Assembly (NCBI RefSeq): GCF_004681185.1
Contig: NZ_SRIF01000002.1
Coordinates: 911,994-975,993, forward strand
Direction: 5' to 3'
From: Haloarcula amylovorans
GTDB taxonomy: Archaea > Halobacteriota > Halobacteria > Halobacteriales > Haloarculaceae
DNA length: 64,000 bases
A program made the position numbers and the translations under genes. A model generated the notes under the pieces. That model had not been told where the DNA came from and searched no databases. It worked only from the letters and a program-made list of their open reading frames with translations. Positions within the stretch are counted from its first letter, which is position 1. Every line of letters begins with the position of its first letter. Of the stretch, positions 8,100 through 17,582 are shown one piece after another.

Positions 8100-9166
8100 A
8101 GCTCGTGTACCTCCCGTTTCCGGAGCAAGTAGAGGAAGAAGGGGGCACCGAGCGCGGCGGTGAGGATGCCTACCGGCATCTCGGCTGTCCCCGAGCGAGC
8201 GACGGTGTCGGTGGCGACGAGGAACGACGCGCCCGCGAGCGCCGCCGTCGGGAGGAGGATGCGGTGGTCCGGACCGACCACGAGTCGCATGGCGTGGGGA
8301 ACGATGAGACCGACGAAGCCGATGACGCCCGTGACGGCGACGCCGGCGGCCGTAACGAGCGACGAGAACGCCAGCAGCAAGCGCTTGGTCCGTTCGACGT
8401 CGATACCGAGACTCTGTGCGTCCTCCTCGCCGAGCAAGAGGACGTTCAGGTCCCGCGCGTAGACGAGCAAGCCGACGAACGGGAGCGCGACGAGCAGGAG
8501 GCTCGTCCACACCTCCGGCCACGTCGCGCCCTTGAGATGGCCCATGAGCCAGAACAGCGCCCGCCGGATGCTCTCGCCGCTGTGGAGCAGGAGAAAGGAG
8601 ACGACCGCGCCGAGGAACGTCTGGACGGCGACACCAGCTAACAGAAGCGTCGCCACGGGCGTGCGGCCGTTCTGCGTGGCGATGAGGTAGACGCCGAAGG
8701 CCGCGACCAGTGCGCCCGCGAAGGCCGCCCCGCGGAGGCCGAGACCGAACGGGAACGCTATCGGTGCGACGATGAACCCCACCGCGCCGACTGCCGCGCC
8801 CGAGGAGACGCCGATGATGGAGGGGTCGGCCATCGGGTTTCGGAAGATACCTTGCATGATGGTGCCCGCCGCCGCGAGCGAGAAGCCGACGATGGCTCCC
8901 AGCAGGATTCGGGGGAGCCGGACCTGCATCACGATCTGCCGTTGTAAGTCTTCGACGGGGAACTGAAACAGGGACCGGGTGGTCACGTCGAGCGTCGCTC
9001 CGGAGACGTTGACGGCCGTCGGCACGACGATGGCCTCTAAGAGTACCTTCGTCACCGCCTCCGGCGGAATCCACACCGGGCCGATGCCGGCGCTCACGGT
9101 GACGACGAGCGCCAGCAACGCCGTGAGTGCAATCGACCACGAGGCGACCCGTCCCCCTACGTGCAT
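8096..9166 (-). CDS. btuC: Corrinoid ABC transporter permease (BtuC/FecCD family)
   Basis: A 356-residue integral membrane permease with about ten predicted hydrophobic helices. It carries the FecCD hallmark RLPRILLGAIVGFSLAAAG followed by GIFRNPMADPSIIGVSSGAA, and the C-terminal GFVGLIVPHAMRLVVGPDHR coupling region. It would form the membrane channel with BtuD and receive substrate from the protein encoded divergently at 9226. The stop overlaps the btuD start by 4 bp. The 59-bp divergent gap to the binding-protein gene contains the A/T-rich stretch TAAATATTTATTG, a likely shared promoter region. Substrate (cobalamin or a related corrinoid rather than haem or siderophore) is inferred from gene order. 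Confidence 0.9.
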   Translation of the reverse strand: MHVGGRVASWSIALTALLALVVTVSAGIGPVWIPPEAVTKVLLEAIVVPTAVNVSGATLDVTTRSLFQFPVEDLQRQIVMQVRLPRILLGAIVGFSLAAAGTIMQGIFRNPMADPSIIGVSSGAAVGAVGFIVAPIAFPFGLGLRGAAFAGALVAAFGVYLIATQNGRTPVATLLLAGVAVQTFLGAVVSFLLLHSGESIRRALFWLMGHLKGATWPEVWTSLLLVALPFVGLLVYARDLNVLLLGEEDAQSLGIDVERTKRLLLAFSSLVTAAGVAVTGVIGFVGLIVPHAMRLVVGPDHRILLPTAALAGASFLVATDTVARSGTAEMPVGILTAALGAPFFLYLLRKREVHEL

Positions 9167-9225
9167 GGCTGCAAGGTCACTTGCAGTAGGTAAATATTTA
9201 TTGTTACTGCCCCCCGGACAACACG

Positions 9226-10353
9226 ATGCGACGATTCGCCACGCTGTTCGTTGGATTGCTGTTGCTCGTCTCTACCGTCGGTGTCGCACCGGCAGCTGCC
9301 ACGAGTACGCAGACGACGGCTGCACAGTGTCCGTTCCCGGTGACGCTGACCGACGCGACGGGGACCGAGATAACCATCGAGGAACGCCCGGAGCGGGTGG
9401 TGACGACCAACCCCTCGGCAGCCCAGACCATGTGGGAGATTGGCGGGCGCGACCAGGTGGTCGGTCTCACGCAGTACGCCTCGTATCTGGAGGGGGCCGA
9501 TAGCCGAACCAACGTCTCCGCTGGGTTCGGCGTGAACGTCGAGAAGGTGGTCGGCACGAACCCCGATCTCGTCATCGCGCCGAACGCCAGTTCGGGCGAC
9601 GTCCAGGCGCTTCGGGATGCGGGGCTGAAAGTGTATCACCTGCCCGCGGCGACCAGTATCGAGGATATTAGCGAAAAGACGACGACCGTCGGCCGCCTGA
9701 CCGGCAACTGCGAGGGTGCAGGCGAGGCTAACGCGTGGATGAGCGCCAACGTCGATGCCGTCGAGAACGTCTCTGCGGAAACCGAAGAGAGCCCGAAGGT
9801 GTTGTACCCGCTCGGCGACGGCTACGTCGCCGCGAACGGGACGTTCATCAACGCGCTGTTCGAGGCCGTCGGAGCCGACAACGTCGCCGCGCGCAACCAC
9901 ACCGACTATCCCCCGTTGAGCGACGAGGTGCTGTTACAACTCGACCCCGAGGTGCTCGTTCTCACCGAGGGGACGACGGGTCTCGTGAATCAGGAACCGT
10001 ACGCCAGTACGACCGCAGGGGAGACGAACAGTACTATCGTTTTGCGAACGCGAGACCTGAACCAGCCAGCCCCGCGGAGCGTGGTCAACGTCGTCCACAA
10101 CGCCTCCAGACAGCTCTATCCCGAGCAGTATAACGAGGACACCTACGTCCCGCGGTCGGCCGTGACGACGGGAGCCGACAACTCGACGGATAGTTCGACG
10201 GAGACCGGACCGTCGTCGGCATCGACGAATGCGACGGAGCCCGGCACGAACTCGCCAGCATCGACGACGGGTGGGAACGGACCCGGGTTTACTGTCGTCG
10301 CTACGCTCCTCGCCATAGTCGCTGCAATGTCGATGGCCCGCGGCCGAGACTAA
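9226..10353 (+). CDS. btuF: Corrinoid/iron-complex ABC transporter substrate-binding protein with PGF-CTERM anchor
   Basis: A 375-residue secreted periplasmic-binding-protein-fold (class III) receptor. Residues 1-26 form a Sec signal peptide ending near AAAT. The fold begins with CPFPVTLTDATGTEITI and continues with the typical ERPERVVTTNPSAAQTMWEI and GFGVNVEKVVGTNPDLVI. After about residue 310 comes a Ser/Thr/Asn-rich, probably glycosylated spacer. It ends in GPGFTVVATLLAIVAA plus RGRD, a PGF-CTERM sorting signal processed by archaeosortase A to lipid-anchor proteins at the cell surface. It is divergent from btuCD. Specificity for corrinoids rather than a siderophore is inferred. Confidence 0.85.
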   Translation: MRRFATLFVGLLLLVSTVGVAPAAATSTQTTAAQCPFPVTLTDATGTEITIEERPERVVTTNPSAAQTMWEIGGRDQVVGLTQYASYLEGADSRTNVSAGFGVNVEKVVGTNPDLVIAPNASSGDVQALRDAGLKVYHLPAATSIEDISEKTTTVGRLTGNCEGAGEANAWMSANVDAVENVSAETEESPKVLYPLGDGYVAANGTFINALFEAVGADNVAARNHTDYPPLSDEVLLQLDPEVLVLTEGTTGLVNQEPYASTTAGETNSTIVLRTRDLNQPAPRSVVNVVHNASRQLYPEQYNEDTYVPRSAVTTGADNSTDSSTETGPSSASTNATEPGTNSPASTTGGNGPGFTVVATLLAIVAAMSMARGRD

Positions 10354-10550
10354 TCATAATATAACATATATAATTATCTATAAAATTTTACTACGCTAGT
10401 CCGATTCAATAGTAAAATCGCACGTATAGCCCGGTTTACTGTCAATAATTCCTGACTCGTCAGGTTCAATTCCGGTAGCTACAGTGTAAATTTGCGCAAA
10501 ATTTTTTGTTTAGGGGCATAACTGTCACAATAGTCCATTTGTGATTTCGC
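10354..10550 (+). promoter_or_regulatory. AT-rich intergenic promoter region before the peptide ABC operon
   Basis: This 197-bp stretch is much more A/T-rich than its surroundings and codes for nothing I can see. The first part (around 10354-10390) is almost only A and T and may serve as a terminator for the binding-protein gene. An inverted repeat CCTGA-CTCG-TCAGG lies at about 10451-10464. The A/T-rich AATTTGCGCAAAATTTTTTG near 10487-10508 precedes the transporter gene and could include its promoter. Confidence 0.45.
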
Positions 10551-12536
10551 ATGACTGACAACAAACGCACGCTCTCCGACGTCCTGTCCCGCCGCAACCT
10601 GATGCAAACCGTCGCCGGTCTCGGTGCCGCCTCCGTAGCCGGATGTTCCGGTCTCACCGGCGGTGATGGCGGTGACGGTGGCGGTGGTTCGGTAGACCCC
10701 GTCCAAGAACGCGTCACCGTCGAACCGGGCAACATCAAGGAAGGCGGGACGTTCAAGACCGCCATCGGCGAGAATCCAGACACCTTCGACTACGTCGAGA
10801 GCACCTCCGCGTCGGCCACTATCCTGCACAACCTCCTCTACGAGGGGATGGTGACCACCGACGCCGCCGGGAAACTGTATCCGTGGCTGGCGGAGTCCTA
10901 CGAACAGGCCGCGGTCAACGACGTCACGGCCAGCGACTACACGTCGTACATGACGTCGGCTCAGTACGCTGAGACCGACGACGGAAGCGTCTACATCGAC
11001 ACGGACGCACAGGTCATCATCGAGAGCCCCGACAACCCCGACAGCCCCTCCGCCGGTGACGAGGCGAAGGTCCTGACTCCCGAACAGGCCACGCAGGCCG
11101 TCGAAGATGGAACGTTCGGGATGCACTATACCTTCCAGCTCCACGAGGGAATCGAGTTCCACGACGGTGAGGAACTGACCGCATCCAACGTCGTCGCCTC
11201 CTACGAACGCGTCCAGAACTCCGGCCTGTCGGGGCAGATATACGACTCCCTGCTCGACATCCAGGCCAACGGCGACTACACCGTCGAACTGTACTCGCAA
11301 CTTCCGGACGCCGCCGCCATCCGCGAACTCGGTGGGCTTCCGGTGTACCCCACGAAGATGACCGACCTCGAACTCGGGCAGATGGACCCCCGGGAGGGGA
11401 ACACGCCGCTGGGGACCGGAATGTTCGAGCTAGCGGAGTTCAACAACGAGGAGTACATCCTCTTCGCGAAGAACGAGAACTACTGGTTCGACACGGAGAT
11501 GAAAGACTGGTTCGAGGGGCCCTCGGAGTTCCCGAACGGCCCGGCCGTCGACGAAGTCGACGTCGCCATCATCGGGTCGGACTCCCAGCGCGCTGCCGCG
11601 CTCGAAAGCGGCGAGATAGACATGAGTTACGGCCTCACCGCGAGCACGCTCACCAACTACCAGAACTCCGAGGACTACCGAACTGCGCCGACCAACGGAG
11701 CCGGCTACACCTTCCTGCAGTTCCCGGTCAGACAGGAGCCCTGGACCAACGCGAAGATTCGCCGGGCCGCGAACAAGCTCATCCCGCGCCAGAGCATCTC
11801 CGAGAACATCTTCCAGGGGTGGGAGAAGCCCGCGTGGGTCCCGCTCCCGCCGCTCGCGGCCAGAACGGGTTCGACTGACTACGAGGCGATGGTCGAGAAC
11901 CTCAAGAGCTACAACACCTACGAACCGGAGGCCGCCGCCGAACTGGCCGAAGAGGCCGCGGGCGAGGCTGACATCGAGTTCCCCATCGAGGTGACGCTGG
12001 AGACCAACTCCGACAACGACGACCGCGTCAGAACTGTCGAACTCATGGCCGAGTCGATGAGCCAAGAGATAGACGGCACGCAGTACTTCGACGTGAGCGT
12101 CAACACGAAGGAGTTCCTCACCTTCATCAGCCAACTCCTCTCACAGGACTACTGGAAGCAGGGGAAACTGGCGTTCATCGGTCTCTCCGGTGGGTTCAAT
12201 CCGCACGGCTACGCCAAATCGGTCCACAGTCCGCAGAACTTCGCCCAGTGTTGTAACTTCCAGAACATCGACATCCAGGAACTCAACGAGGCGATGGAGC
12301 AGGCCCGATACGGTCCCGAAGTCGCCCAAGACTCCGAACTGCGGCGCGAACGCTACGAAGAAGTCTGGAAGATGATTCTAGAACAGAACGCCAACTCCTA
12401 CGGGACCCACAGCACGCTGGTCGGTGTCGTGAACAACGCCGTCAAAGGATTCAACACCTATCCGAGTACACAGGACATCATCGGCTACGCCATGTACAAC
12501 CCGGCCGACGAGCAGATAACCTACCTCGACCGATAA
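10551..12536 (+). CDS. ABC transporter substrate-binding lipoprotein (SBP_bac_5, peptide/nickel type)
   Basis: A 661-residue extracellular binding protein, first gene of a complete five-gene importer. Residues 13-18 (SRRNLM) give a Tat signal and VAGC with Cys32 a lipobox, so export is in folded form with lipid anchoring. A Gly/Asp-rich spacer follows. The family 5 fold is shown by GGTFKTAIGENPDTFDYVES, LHEGIEFHDGEELTASNVV and a later PLGTGMF. At 661 residues it is longer than E. coli DppA (~535), with insertions typical of haloarchaeal members. The substrate may be peptides or another small molecule; the sequence does not decide. Confidence 0.88.
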   Translation: MTDNKRTLSDVLSRRNLMQTVAGLGAASVAGCSGLTGGDGGDGGGGSVDPVQERVTVEPGNIKEGGTFKTAIGENPDTFDYVESTSASATILHNLLYEGMVTTDAAGKLYPWLAESYEQAAVNDVTASDYTSYMTSAQYAETDDGSVYIDTDAQVIIESPDNPDSPSAGDEAKVLTPEQATQAVEDGTFGMHYTFQLHEGIEFHDGEELTASNVVASYERVQNSGLSGQIYDSLLDIQANGDYTVELYSQLPDAAAIRELGGLPVYPTKMTDLELGQMDPREGNTPLGTGMFELAEFNNEEYILFAKNENYWFDTEMKDWFEGPSEFPNGPAVDEVDVAIIGSDSQRAAALESGEIDMSYGLTASTLTNYQNSEDYRTAPTNGAGYTFLQFPVRQEPWTNAKIRRAANKLIPRQSISENIFQGWEKPAWVPLPPLAARTGSTDYEAMVENLKSYNTYEPEAAAELAEEAAGEADIEFPIEVTLETNSDNDDRVRTVELMAESMSQEIDGTQYFDVSVNTKEFLTFISQLLSQDYWKQGKLAFIGLSGGFNPHGYAKSVHSPQNFAQCCNFQNIDIQELNEAMEQARYGPEVAQDSELRRERYEEVWKMILEQNANSYGTHSTLVGVVNNAVKGFNTYPSTQDIIGYAMYNPADEQITYLDR

Positions 12537-12552
12537 TCGCGGTCCCTAATCC

Positions 12553-13506
12553 ATGAGTCTGCGACGCTACATCGCCAAACGCGTTCTGCTCATCTTCCCC
12601 ATACTGTTCGGTGTCTCGGTCATTACGTTCGCCCTCGTCCAGATTACGCCGGGCGACCCCATCGACGTGGTGGTGGCGCTGAACCCCGATATTTCGCCCG
12701 CCGAGGAGATGCGACTCCGTGCCCGATACGGGCTGAACGATCCGATATGGGTGCAGTACTTCGAGTGGCTCAGCGGCGTCCTCCAGGGAGACTTCGGTCG
12801 GGTCATAAGCACCGACCGTGCGGTCAGCACCATCATCGTCGAGCGACTCCCCGAGACCGTCGCGCTTGGCCTGTTCGGCTGGGTGTTCGCGGTCATCATC
12901 GCCGTCCCGACCGGCATCTACGCCGCGGTTCAGAAGGACGAACTGGGCGACCACGTCAGTCGCTTCGTCGCGCTGTCGGGCATCTCGATCCCGAACTTCT
13001 GGCTGGGGCTGATGCTCATCCTCATCGGCGCGCTGACGCTCAATCTCTGGCCGGTACTGGCCCCGCGAAAGCCGCTCTATTCCCCGGACATGCTGTGGTA
13101 TCTCCTCCTTCCGGGCATCACCATCGGCACCGCCTCGGCGTCGACGCTGATGCGCATCATGCGGTCGTCGATGGCCGAGGAGATGAACAAGGAGTACGTC
13201 ACCGCCGCGCGGGCGAAGGGACTCCCCGAGCGCACGGTCGTCCTGAAGCACGTCCTGCGGAACTCGCTCATCTCGGTGACCACCGTCGCCGCCTTCCTGA
13301 CCGCGAGCATCGTCTCCGGGTCGGTCGTCGTCGAGACGGTGTTCGGCTGGCCGGGACTGGGGCGCTCGCTCATCAGAGCCGTCTCGAACCGAGAAATCGA
13401 CCTCATCTTGGGGATCACCCTGTTCATCGGGGTCGCCATCATCTTAGCGAACCTGGTGGCGGACATCCTCTATGCGGTACTCGACCCACGGATACGATAC
13501 GACTAA
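12553..13506 (+). CDS. ABC transporter permease, DppB/OppB type
   Basis: A 317-residue inner-membrane permease with six predicted helices. The N-terminus LRRYIAKRVLLIFPILFGVS and FALVQITPGDP are diagnostic of DppB. The EAA loop that contacts the ATPase is EYVTAARAKGLPERTVVLKH. It begins 16 bp after the binding-protein stop and ends 2 bp before the next permease, so the five genes form one operon. The C-terminus AVLDPRIRYD is the family's standard ending. Confidence 0.92.
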   Translation: MSLRRYIAKRVLLIFPILFGVSVITFALVQITPGDPIDVVVALNPDISPAEEMRLRARYGLNDPIWVQYFEWLSGVLQGDFGRVISTDRAVSTIIVERLPETVALGLFGWVFAVIIAVPTGIYAAVQKDELGDHVSRFVALSGISIPNFWLGLMLILIGALTLNLWPVLAPRKPLYSPDMLWYLLLPGITIGTASASTLMRIMRSSMAEEMNKEYVTAARAKGLPERTVVLKHVLRNSLISVTTVAAFLTASIVSGSVVVETVFGWPGLGRSLIRAVSNREIDLILGITLFIGVAIILANLVADILYAVLDPRIRYD

Positions 13507-13508
13507 CT

Positions 13509-14549
13509 ATGTCTACACAACGAGGACGCATCCGAGTCTCCGGATTCGACACCGACCGCGTGACCGAACGAGAGGCGTTGTCGGACTGGTCCGAAGCGAC
13601 GAGCGGCGGCACAGAGAGCCGATGGCGACGAGCATTGCGACGCTTCCGACAGAACCGAGTCGCCATGCTGGGTGTCTACGTCGTCACGGCGATGGCCCTG
13701 CTGTCGGTGTTCGCTAAACCAATCACTATCGCGGGCATCCCCGTCCAGCCGTTCTCACTCGCGCCCTACGACCCGGGTCAGATACTGTACCTCGAACCCG
13801 GGTCGACCGTGGGCCGGTACGACCCGCCGACGCTCGCACACCCGATGGGAACCGACGCTTCGGGTCGGGACCTGTTCTCGCGGGTGCTGGTCGGCGGCCG
13901 GTACAGCCTCTCCATCGGCTTCGTCGTCGTCGGCATCACGGCTACCATCGGCATGATCTACGGGGCCGTCGCTGGCTACTACGGCGGCTGGGTGGACGAG
14001 ATACTGATGCGCTTTGTCGACGTCATCTTCGCGTTCCCCGGCCTCGTGCTGGCGCTGGTCATCGTCGCCTTACTCGGCGGCGGCTACTGGCAGTTGGTCA
14101 TCGCCTTCACCGTCCCCGGATGGGCCGGTTACGCCCGCCTCATCCGCGGAGAGATACTCTCCGTGAAGGAAAACGAGTACGTGCTGGCCGCGCGGGCGCT
14201 CGGCGCGCGCGACCGCTCGGTCATCTTCCGACACATCGTGCCCAACGCCATCGCACCGCTCATCGTGCAGGCGTCACTCTCCATCGGGACCGTCGTCATC
14301 GGCGTGGCGGCGCTTGGCTTCCTCGGCCTGGGTTTCGAACCGGGTACCCCCGAGTGGGGGACGATGCTCGACCAGACCCGAGAGACTCTCGTGCAGGGCC
14401 CCGGCGCGTCCATCCCGTGGTGGGCGACGGTGTTCCCCGGCGGAGCCATCTTCCTGTTCGTGATGGCGATGAACATGATCGGCGACGGGGTCAACGACGC
14501 GTTGGACGCCCAGGAAGTCGACAACGTCCAGCAGGGAGGCGGCGGATGA
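13509..14549 (+). CDS. ABC transporter permease, DppC/OppC type
   Basis: A 346-residue second permease. I start at the ATG at 13509, 2 bp after the dppB-like stop; an upstream open frame overlapping dppB lacks hydrophobic or family features. The N-terminal cytoplasmic extension of about 45 residues leads to RWRRALRRFRQNRVAMLGV, the usual OppC_N segment. HPMGTDASGRDLFSRVLVGG is the family signature, and the EAA loop is EYVLAARALGARDRSVIFRH. Its TGA overlaps the next start (ATGA). Confidence 0.92.
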   Translation: MSTQRGRIRVSGFDTDRVTEREALSDWSEATSGGTESRWRRALRRFRQNRVAMLGVYVVTAMALLSVFAKPITIAGIPVQPFSLAPYDPGQILYLEPGSTVGRYDPPTLAHPMGTDASGRDLFSRVLVGGRYSLSIGFVVVGITATIGMIYGAVAGYYGGWVDEILMRFVDVIFAFPGLVLALVIVALLGGGYWQLVIAFTVPGWAGYARLIRGEILSVKENEYVLAARALGARDRSVIFRHIVPNAIAPLIVQASLSIGTVVIGVAALGFLGLGFEPGTPEWGTMLDQTRETLVQGPGASIPWWATVFPGGAIFLFVMAMNMIGDGVNDALDAQEVDNVQQGGGG

Positions 14550-15613
14550 CGCTGCTGGAAGTCAACGACCTCACGGTGAACTTCTACACCGAAGAGGGGG
14601 TCGTAACCGCCGTCGACGACCTCTCCTATCGCATCGAGAGCGGGGAGACGTTCGGCGTGGTCGGCGAGAGCGGGGCCGGAAAGTCGGTCACCGCCCTCTC
14701 GCTGATGCGTCTCATCGAGAGCCCCGGCCGCATCGAGAGCGGCGAGATCATCTTCCAGGGCGAGGACCTCTTAGAGATGAGCGACTCGGAGATTCGGGAC
14801 GTGCGTGGCAACAAGATCGCCATGATCTTCCAGGACGCACAGACCGCGCTCAACCCGGTCTACAGCGTCGGCGAACAGATATCCGAGGCGATTCGTCACC
14901 ACCTCGACTACGGCGACGCCGAGGCCCGCGAGCGGACCATTCAACTGCTCGACCGGGTCGGCATCCCCGACGCCGAGAGCCGCTACGACGACTACCCACA
15001 CGAGTTCTCCGGCGGGATGCAACAGCGAGCGGTCATCGCCATGGCACTGTCCTGTGACCCGGACTTGCTCATCGCGGACGAGCCGACGACGGCGCTGGAC
15101 GTCACGACGGAGGCGAAGATACTCGACGAGATTCAGGACCTCGCCGCGGAGTTCGACGCCGCCATCCAACTCATCACCCACGATCTCGGCGTCGTGGCGA
15201 AGATCTGCGAGCGCGTGATGGTGATGTATGCGGGTCGGCCCGTCGAGAAGGCCACCGTCGAGGACCTCTACTACGACCCGAAACACCCCTACACGGTCGG
15301 CCTGATGAGTTCGATTCCGCGCATCGGCGACGACCGCGACCGGCTACAGACCATCCCCGGGACGATGCCCGACCTCGTAGACGTGCCACCGGGCTGTTCG
15401 TTCCACCCCCGATGTCCCTACGCCGAGGAGTCCTGTACCCGGAAAGAGCCACCGCTGGTGGACCCCGAGACCGGCAACCCAGCGACAATCGACGACGAAC
15501 GGGCCGCTGCGTGCCTCGCCTACACCGGTGACTTAGACGGCGAACTCGACTACGAAGTGACCGTCGAGGGCGAGGAACTCGACCGTATCGAGGAGGGACG
15601 AGATGTCCAGTAA
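14546..15613 (+). CDS. ABC transporter ATP-binding protein, DppD/OppD type
   Basis: A 355-residue ATPase. Walker A is GESGAGKS, the Q-loop is IFQDAQTALNP, the signature is FSGGMQQR, Walker B is LLIADEPTTALD, and the H-loop is ITHDLGVV. The C-terminal oligopeptide-transporter extension has Cys-rich CSFHPRCPYAEESC, which in this family binds an iron-sulfur cluster or metal. The ATG at 14546 overlaps the preceding stop. It pairs with the DppF-type ATPase downstream, giving a heterodimeric motor. Confidence 0.93.
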   Translation: MTLLEVNDLTVNFYTEEGVVTAVDDLSYRIESGETFGVVGESGAGKSVTALSLMRLIESPGRIESGEIIFQGEDLLEMSDSEIRDVRGNKIAMIFQDAQTALNPVYSVGEQISEAIRHHLDYGDAEARERTIQLLDRVGIPDAESRYDDYPHEFSGGMQQRAVIAMALSCDPDLLIADEPTTALDVTTEAKILDEIQDLAAEFDAAIQLITHDLGVVAKICERVMVMYAGRPVEKATVEDLYYDPKHPYTVGLMSSIPRIGDDRDRLQTIPGTMPDLVDVPPGCSFHPRCPYAEESCTRKEPPLVDPETGNPATIDDERAAACLAYTGDLDGELDYEVTVEGEELDRIEEGRDVQ

Positions 15614-16937
15614 CGACCCCATCCTCCGCGTGGAGGGACTGAAGAAGTACTACGACTCCAGCAGCGGATTTCTCGACTCCCTGCTCGGCGGGGAACAGAA
15701 AGTGAAGGCCGTCGACGGCGTCGACCTCGAACTCCGCGAGGGGGAGACGCTCGGCGTCGTCGGCGAGAGCGGTTGCGGGAAGACGACGCTCGGCCGCGCC
15801 ATCCTGCGGTTGACCGAACCGACCGACGGATCGGTGTACTACCGCGGCGACGACCTCACCGAGATAGGGTCAGGGAAGCTCCGCGACCTCCGGAAGGACC
15901 TGCAGTATATCTTCCAGGACCCCTTCGCCAGCCTCAACCCCCGGCTGACCGTCGGCGACATCATCGGCGAACCGCTCGACATCCACGACATCGCCGAGGG
16001 CGAGGCGCGCGAACAGCGCATCTACGACCTGCTGGAGACGGTGGGACTGAACGCCAGCCACTCCCATCGTTACCCCCACGAGTTCTCCGGTGGCCAGCGC
16101 CAACGCATCGGCATCGCCCGGGCACTGGCCGTCGACCCCGAGGTCATCATCTGCGACGAACCGGTATCGGCACTGGACGTCTCCGTGCAGGCCCAGATCC
16201 TTAACCTCTTGGAGGAGCTACAAGACGAGTACGGCCTCTCGTACGTCTTCATCGCCCACGACCTGAGCGTCGTCGAGCACATCTCCGACCGCATCGCGGT
16301 GATGTATCTCGGCGAACTCGCGGAAGTCGGGACGACCGAGGAGGTGTTCGACCCGCCGTATCACCCCTACACGGAGGCGCTGCTGTCGGCGGTGCCGGAA
16401 CCGGATCCGCTGTGGGAGGGCGAACAGATATTCCTTCCCGGAACGGTGCCGTCGCCGCTCGACCCACCCTCCGGATGTCGGTTCCACACGCGCTGTCCGA
16501 AGGTCATCCAACCGGCGGAGTACGACCTCGAACAGGACGTGTGGCGCTCGGTGATGGACCTGAAACTGCGGGCAGCCGACGCCGACGACGTCGACTCAGT
16601 GACGGCCGTGACGGAGGGCGACGCAGTGGACGACCCGACGCAGGCCTCACGGGCCGAATTGGGCGAGTTGGTCCGCGCGGAGTTCGGGCTACCCGACCGT
16701 CTGGCCGACCCCGACGCCGAAGAAGCCGTCTCTATCGGAATCGATAAACTCCACGACGACGGCGTCGAAGCGGCGGCCGATCACCTCGATGCGGCGTTCA
16801 CCTCGCCCTGTGAGACGACTCACCCCGACCAGATACCGACCGGCGACAGCCACCGAATCGCGTGTCTGCTGTACGACGACGAGTACGGCGACCGCGGCGA
16901 GGACGGCGCGGCCGGCGGCGCGTACGCCGACGACTGA
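15603..16937 (+). CDS. ABC transporter ATP-binding protein, DppF/OppF type, with long C-terminal extension
   Basis: A 444-residue ATPase with Walker [11 protein letters not shown]-loop [11 protein letters not shown], signature FSGGQRQR and Walker [12 protein letters not shown]. The oligopeptide-transporter C-terminal motif [10 protein letters not shown] follows. Another ~110 acidic residues follow before a final Cys-containing [12 protein letters not shown] segment, so it is longer than bacterial DppF (~330). Long acidic inserts of this kind are common in haloarchaeal members. It overlaps the preceding gene by 11 bp and closes the operon. Confidence 0.92.
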   Translation: MSSNDPILRVEGLKKYYDSSSGFLDSLLGGEQKVKAVDGVDLELREGETLGVVGESGCGKTTLGRAILRLTEPTDGSVYYRGDDLTEIGSGKLRDLRKDLQYIFQDPFASLNPRLTVGDIIGEPLDIHDIAEGEAREQRIYDLLETVGLNASHSHRYPHEFSGGQRQRIGIARALAVDPEVIICDEPVSALDVSVQAQILNLLEELQDEYGLSYVFIAHDLSVVEHISDRIAVMYLGELAEVGTTEEVFDPPYHPYTEALLSAVPEPDPLWEGEQIFLPGTVPSPLDPPSGCRFHTRCPKVIQPAEYDLEQDVWRSVMDLKLRAADADDVDSVTAVTEGDAVDDPTQASRAELGELVRAEFGLPDRLADPDAEEAVSIGIDKLHDDGVEAAADHLDAAFTSPCETTHPDQIPTGDSHRIACLLYDDEYGDRGEDGAAGGAYADD

Positions 16938-17000
16938 CAATATACCGACGCGTACGACTGACGGCATAACGCTTTCACCGCACACCACCTATCGACTCCA

Positions 17001-17543
17001 ATGCGACGCATCTACGACTCACACGCGCTCAAGCGCGACGACGACGATTCGTTCGCCCCGGGCGAGCGCCGCGGCGACGATGCGACGCCGGCGGCGATGC
17101 GGTCGGTCCCCGGCGAGACGCTGAGTCGCCTGCTCGTCCCCGAGTGGCTCCGCAACCGCGCGCTCGGCGTCACTGTCGAGACGCCCCAGGACACCTACGA
17201 AGCGGGGACGGATATCCCGGTCCGTGTGACGCTGAAGAACGCGTTTCCGATTCCCATCACGATTCGGACGCCCACACCGCGTCTGTGGACGTGGGACGTA
17301 GACGGCCACCCCGAAGCGTCGAAAGTGCCAGTCGACCTTCCCGAGGAAGAGCGCGTCTTCTCGTTCGACCGCGGCGAGCGAAAGCGGTTCACCCGCCGCT
17401 GGTCGCAGTTGTTCAAGGTTAGCGAGACGGAGTGGGAACCGGCCAGCCCCGGCGAGTACACCATCGGCGCGTCGCTGGACGTGCCCGAGGCGGCCGAGAA
17501 CGGACTGGCCGCCGAGACGACGGTCCGCATCGAGTCAGCATGA
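17001..17543 (+). CDS. Conserved haloarchaeal hypothetical protein, probable beta-sandwich
   Basis: A 180-residue soluble acidic protein that I do not recognise by name. The first ~45 residues are charged and likely disordered. From about residue 55 the pattern of strands (GVTVETPQDTYEAGTDIPVR, then VTLKN..FPIPITI, a WTWDVDG turn and a final GEYTIGASLDV strand) suggests an immunoglobulin-like or BsuPI-type sandwich. There is no signal peptide or catalytic motif. It sits between the ABC operon and a membrane zinc-ribbon protein on the same strand, with 63 and 39 bp gaps. Function unknown. Confidence 0.7.
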   Translation: MRRIYDSHALKRDDDDSFAPGERRGDDATPAAMRSVPGETLSRLLVPEWLRNRALGVTVETPQDTYEAGTDIPVRVTLKNAFPIPITIRTPTPRLWTWDVDGHPEASKVPVDLPEEERVFSFDRGERKRFTRRWSQLFKVSETEWEPASPGEYTIGASLDVPEAAENGLAAETTVRIESA

Positions 17544-17582
17544 CGGCGCAGGCTTTGCTCCGTCGCACCGAAAGGAGCGGCC

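Noticed and set aside
8100..9140. Open frame extending btuD upstream through btuC in another phase
   Set aside because: The upstream part is an Arg/Pro-rich shadow of btuC; the ABC protein starts at ATG 8099, overlapping the btuC stop.
10440..10485. GGTTCAATTCC resembling a tRNA T-arm
   Set aside because: No acceptor stem, anticodon stem or D-arm could be folded around it.
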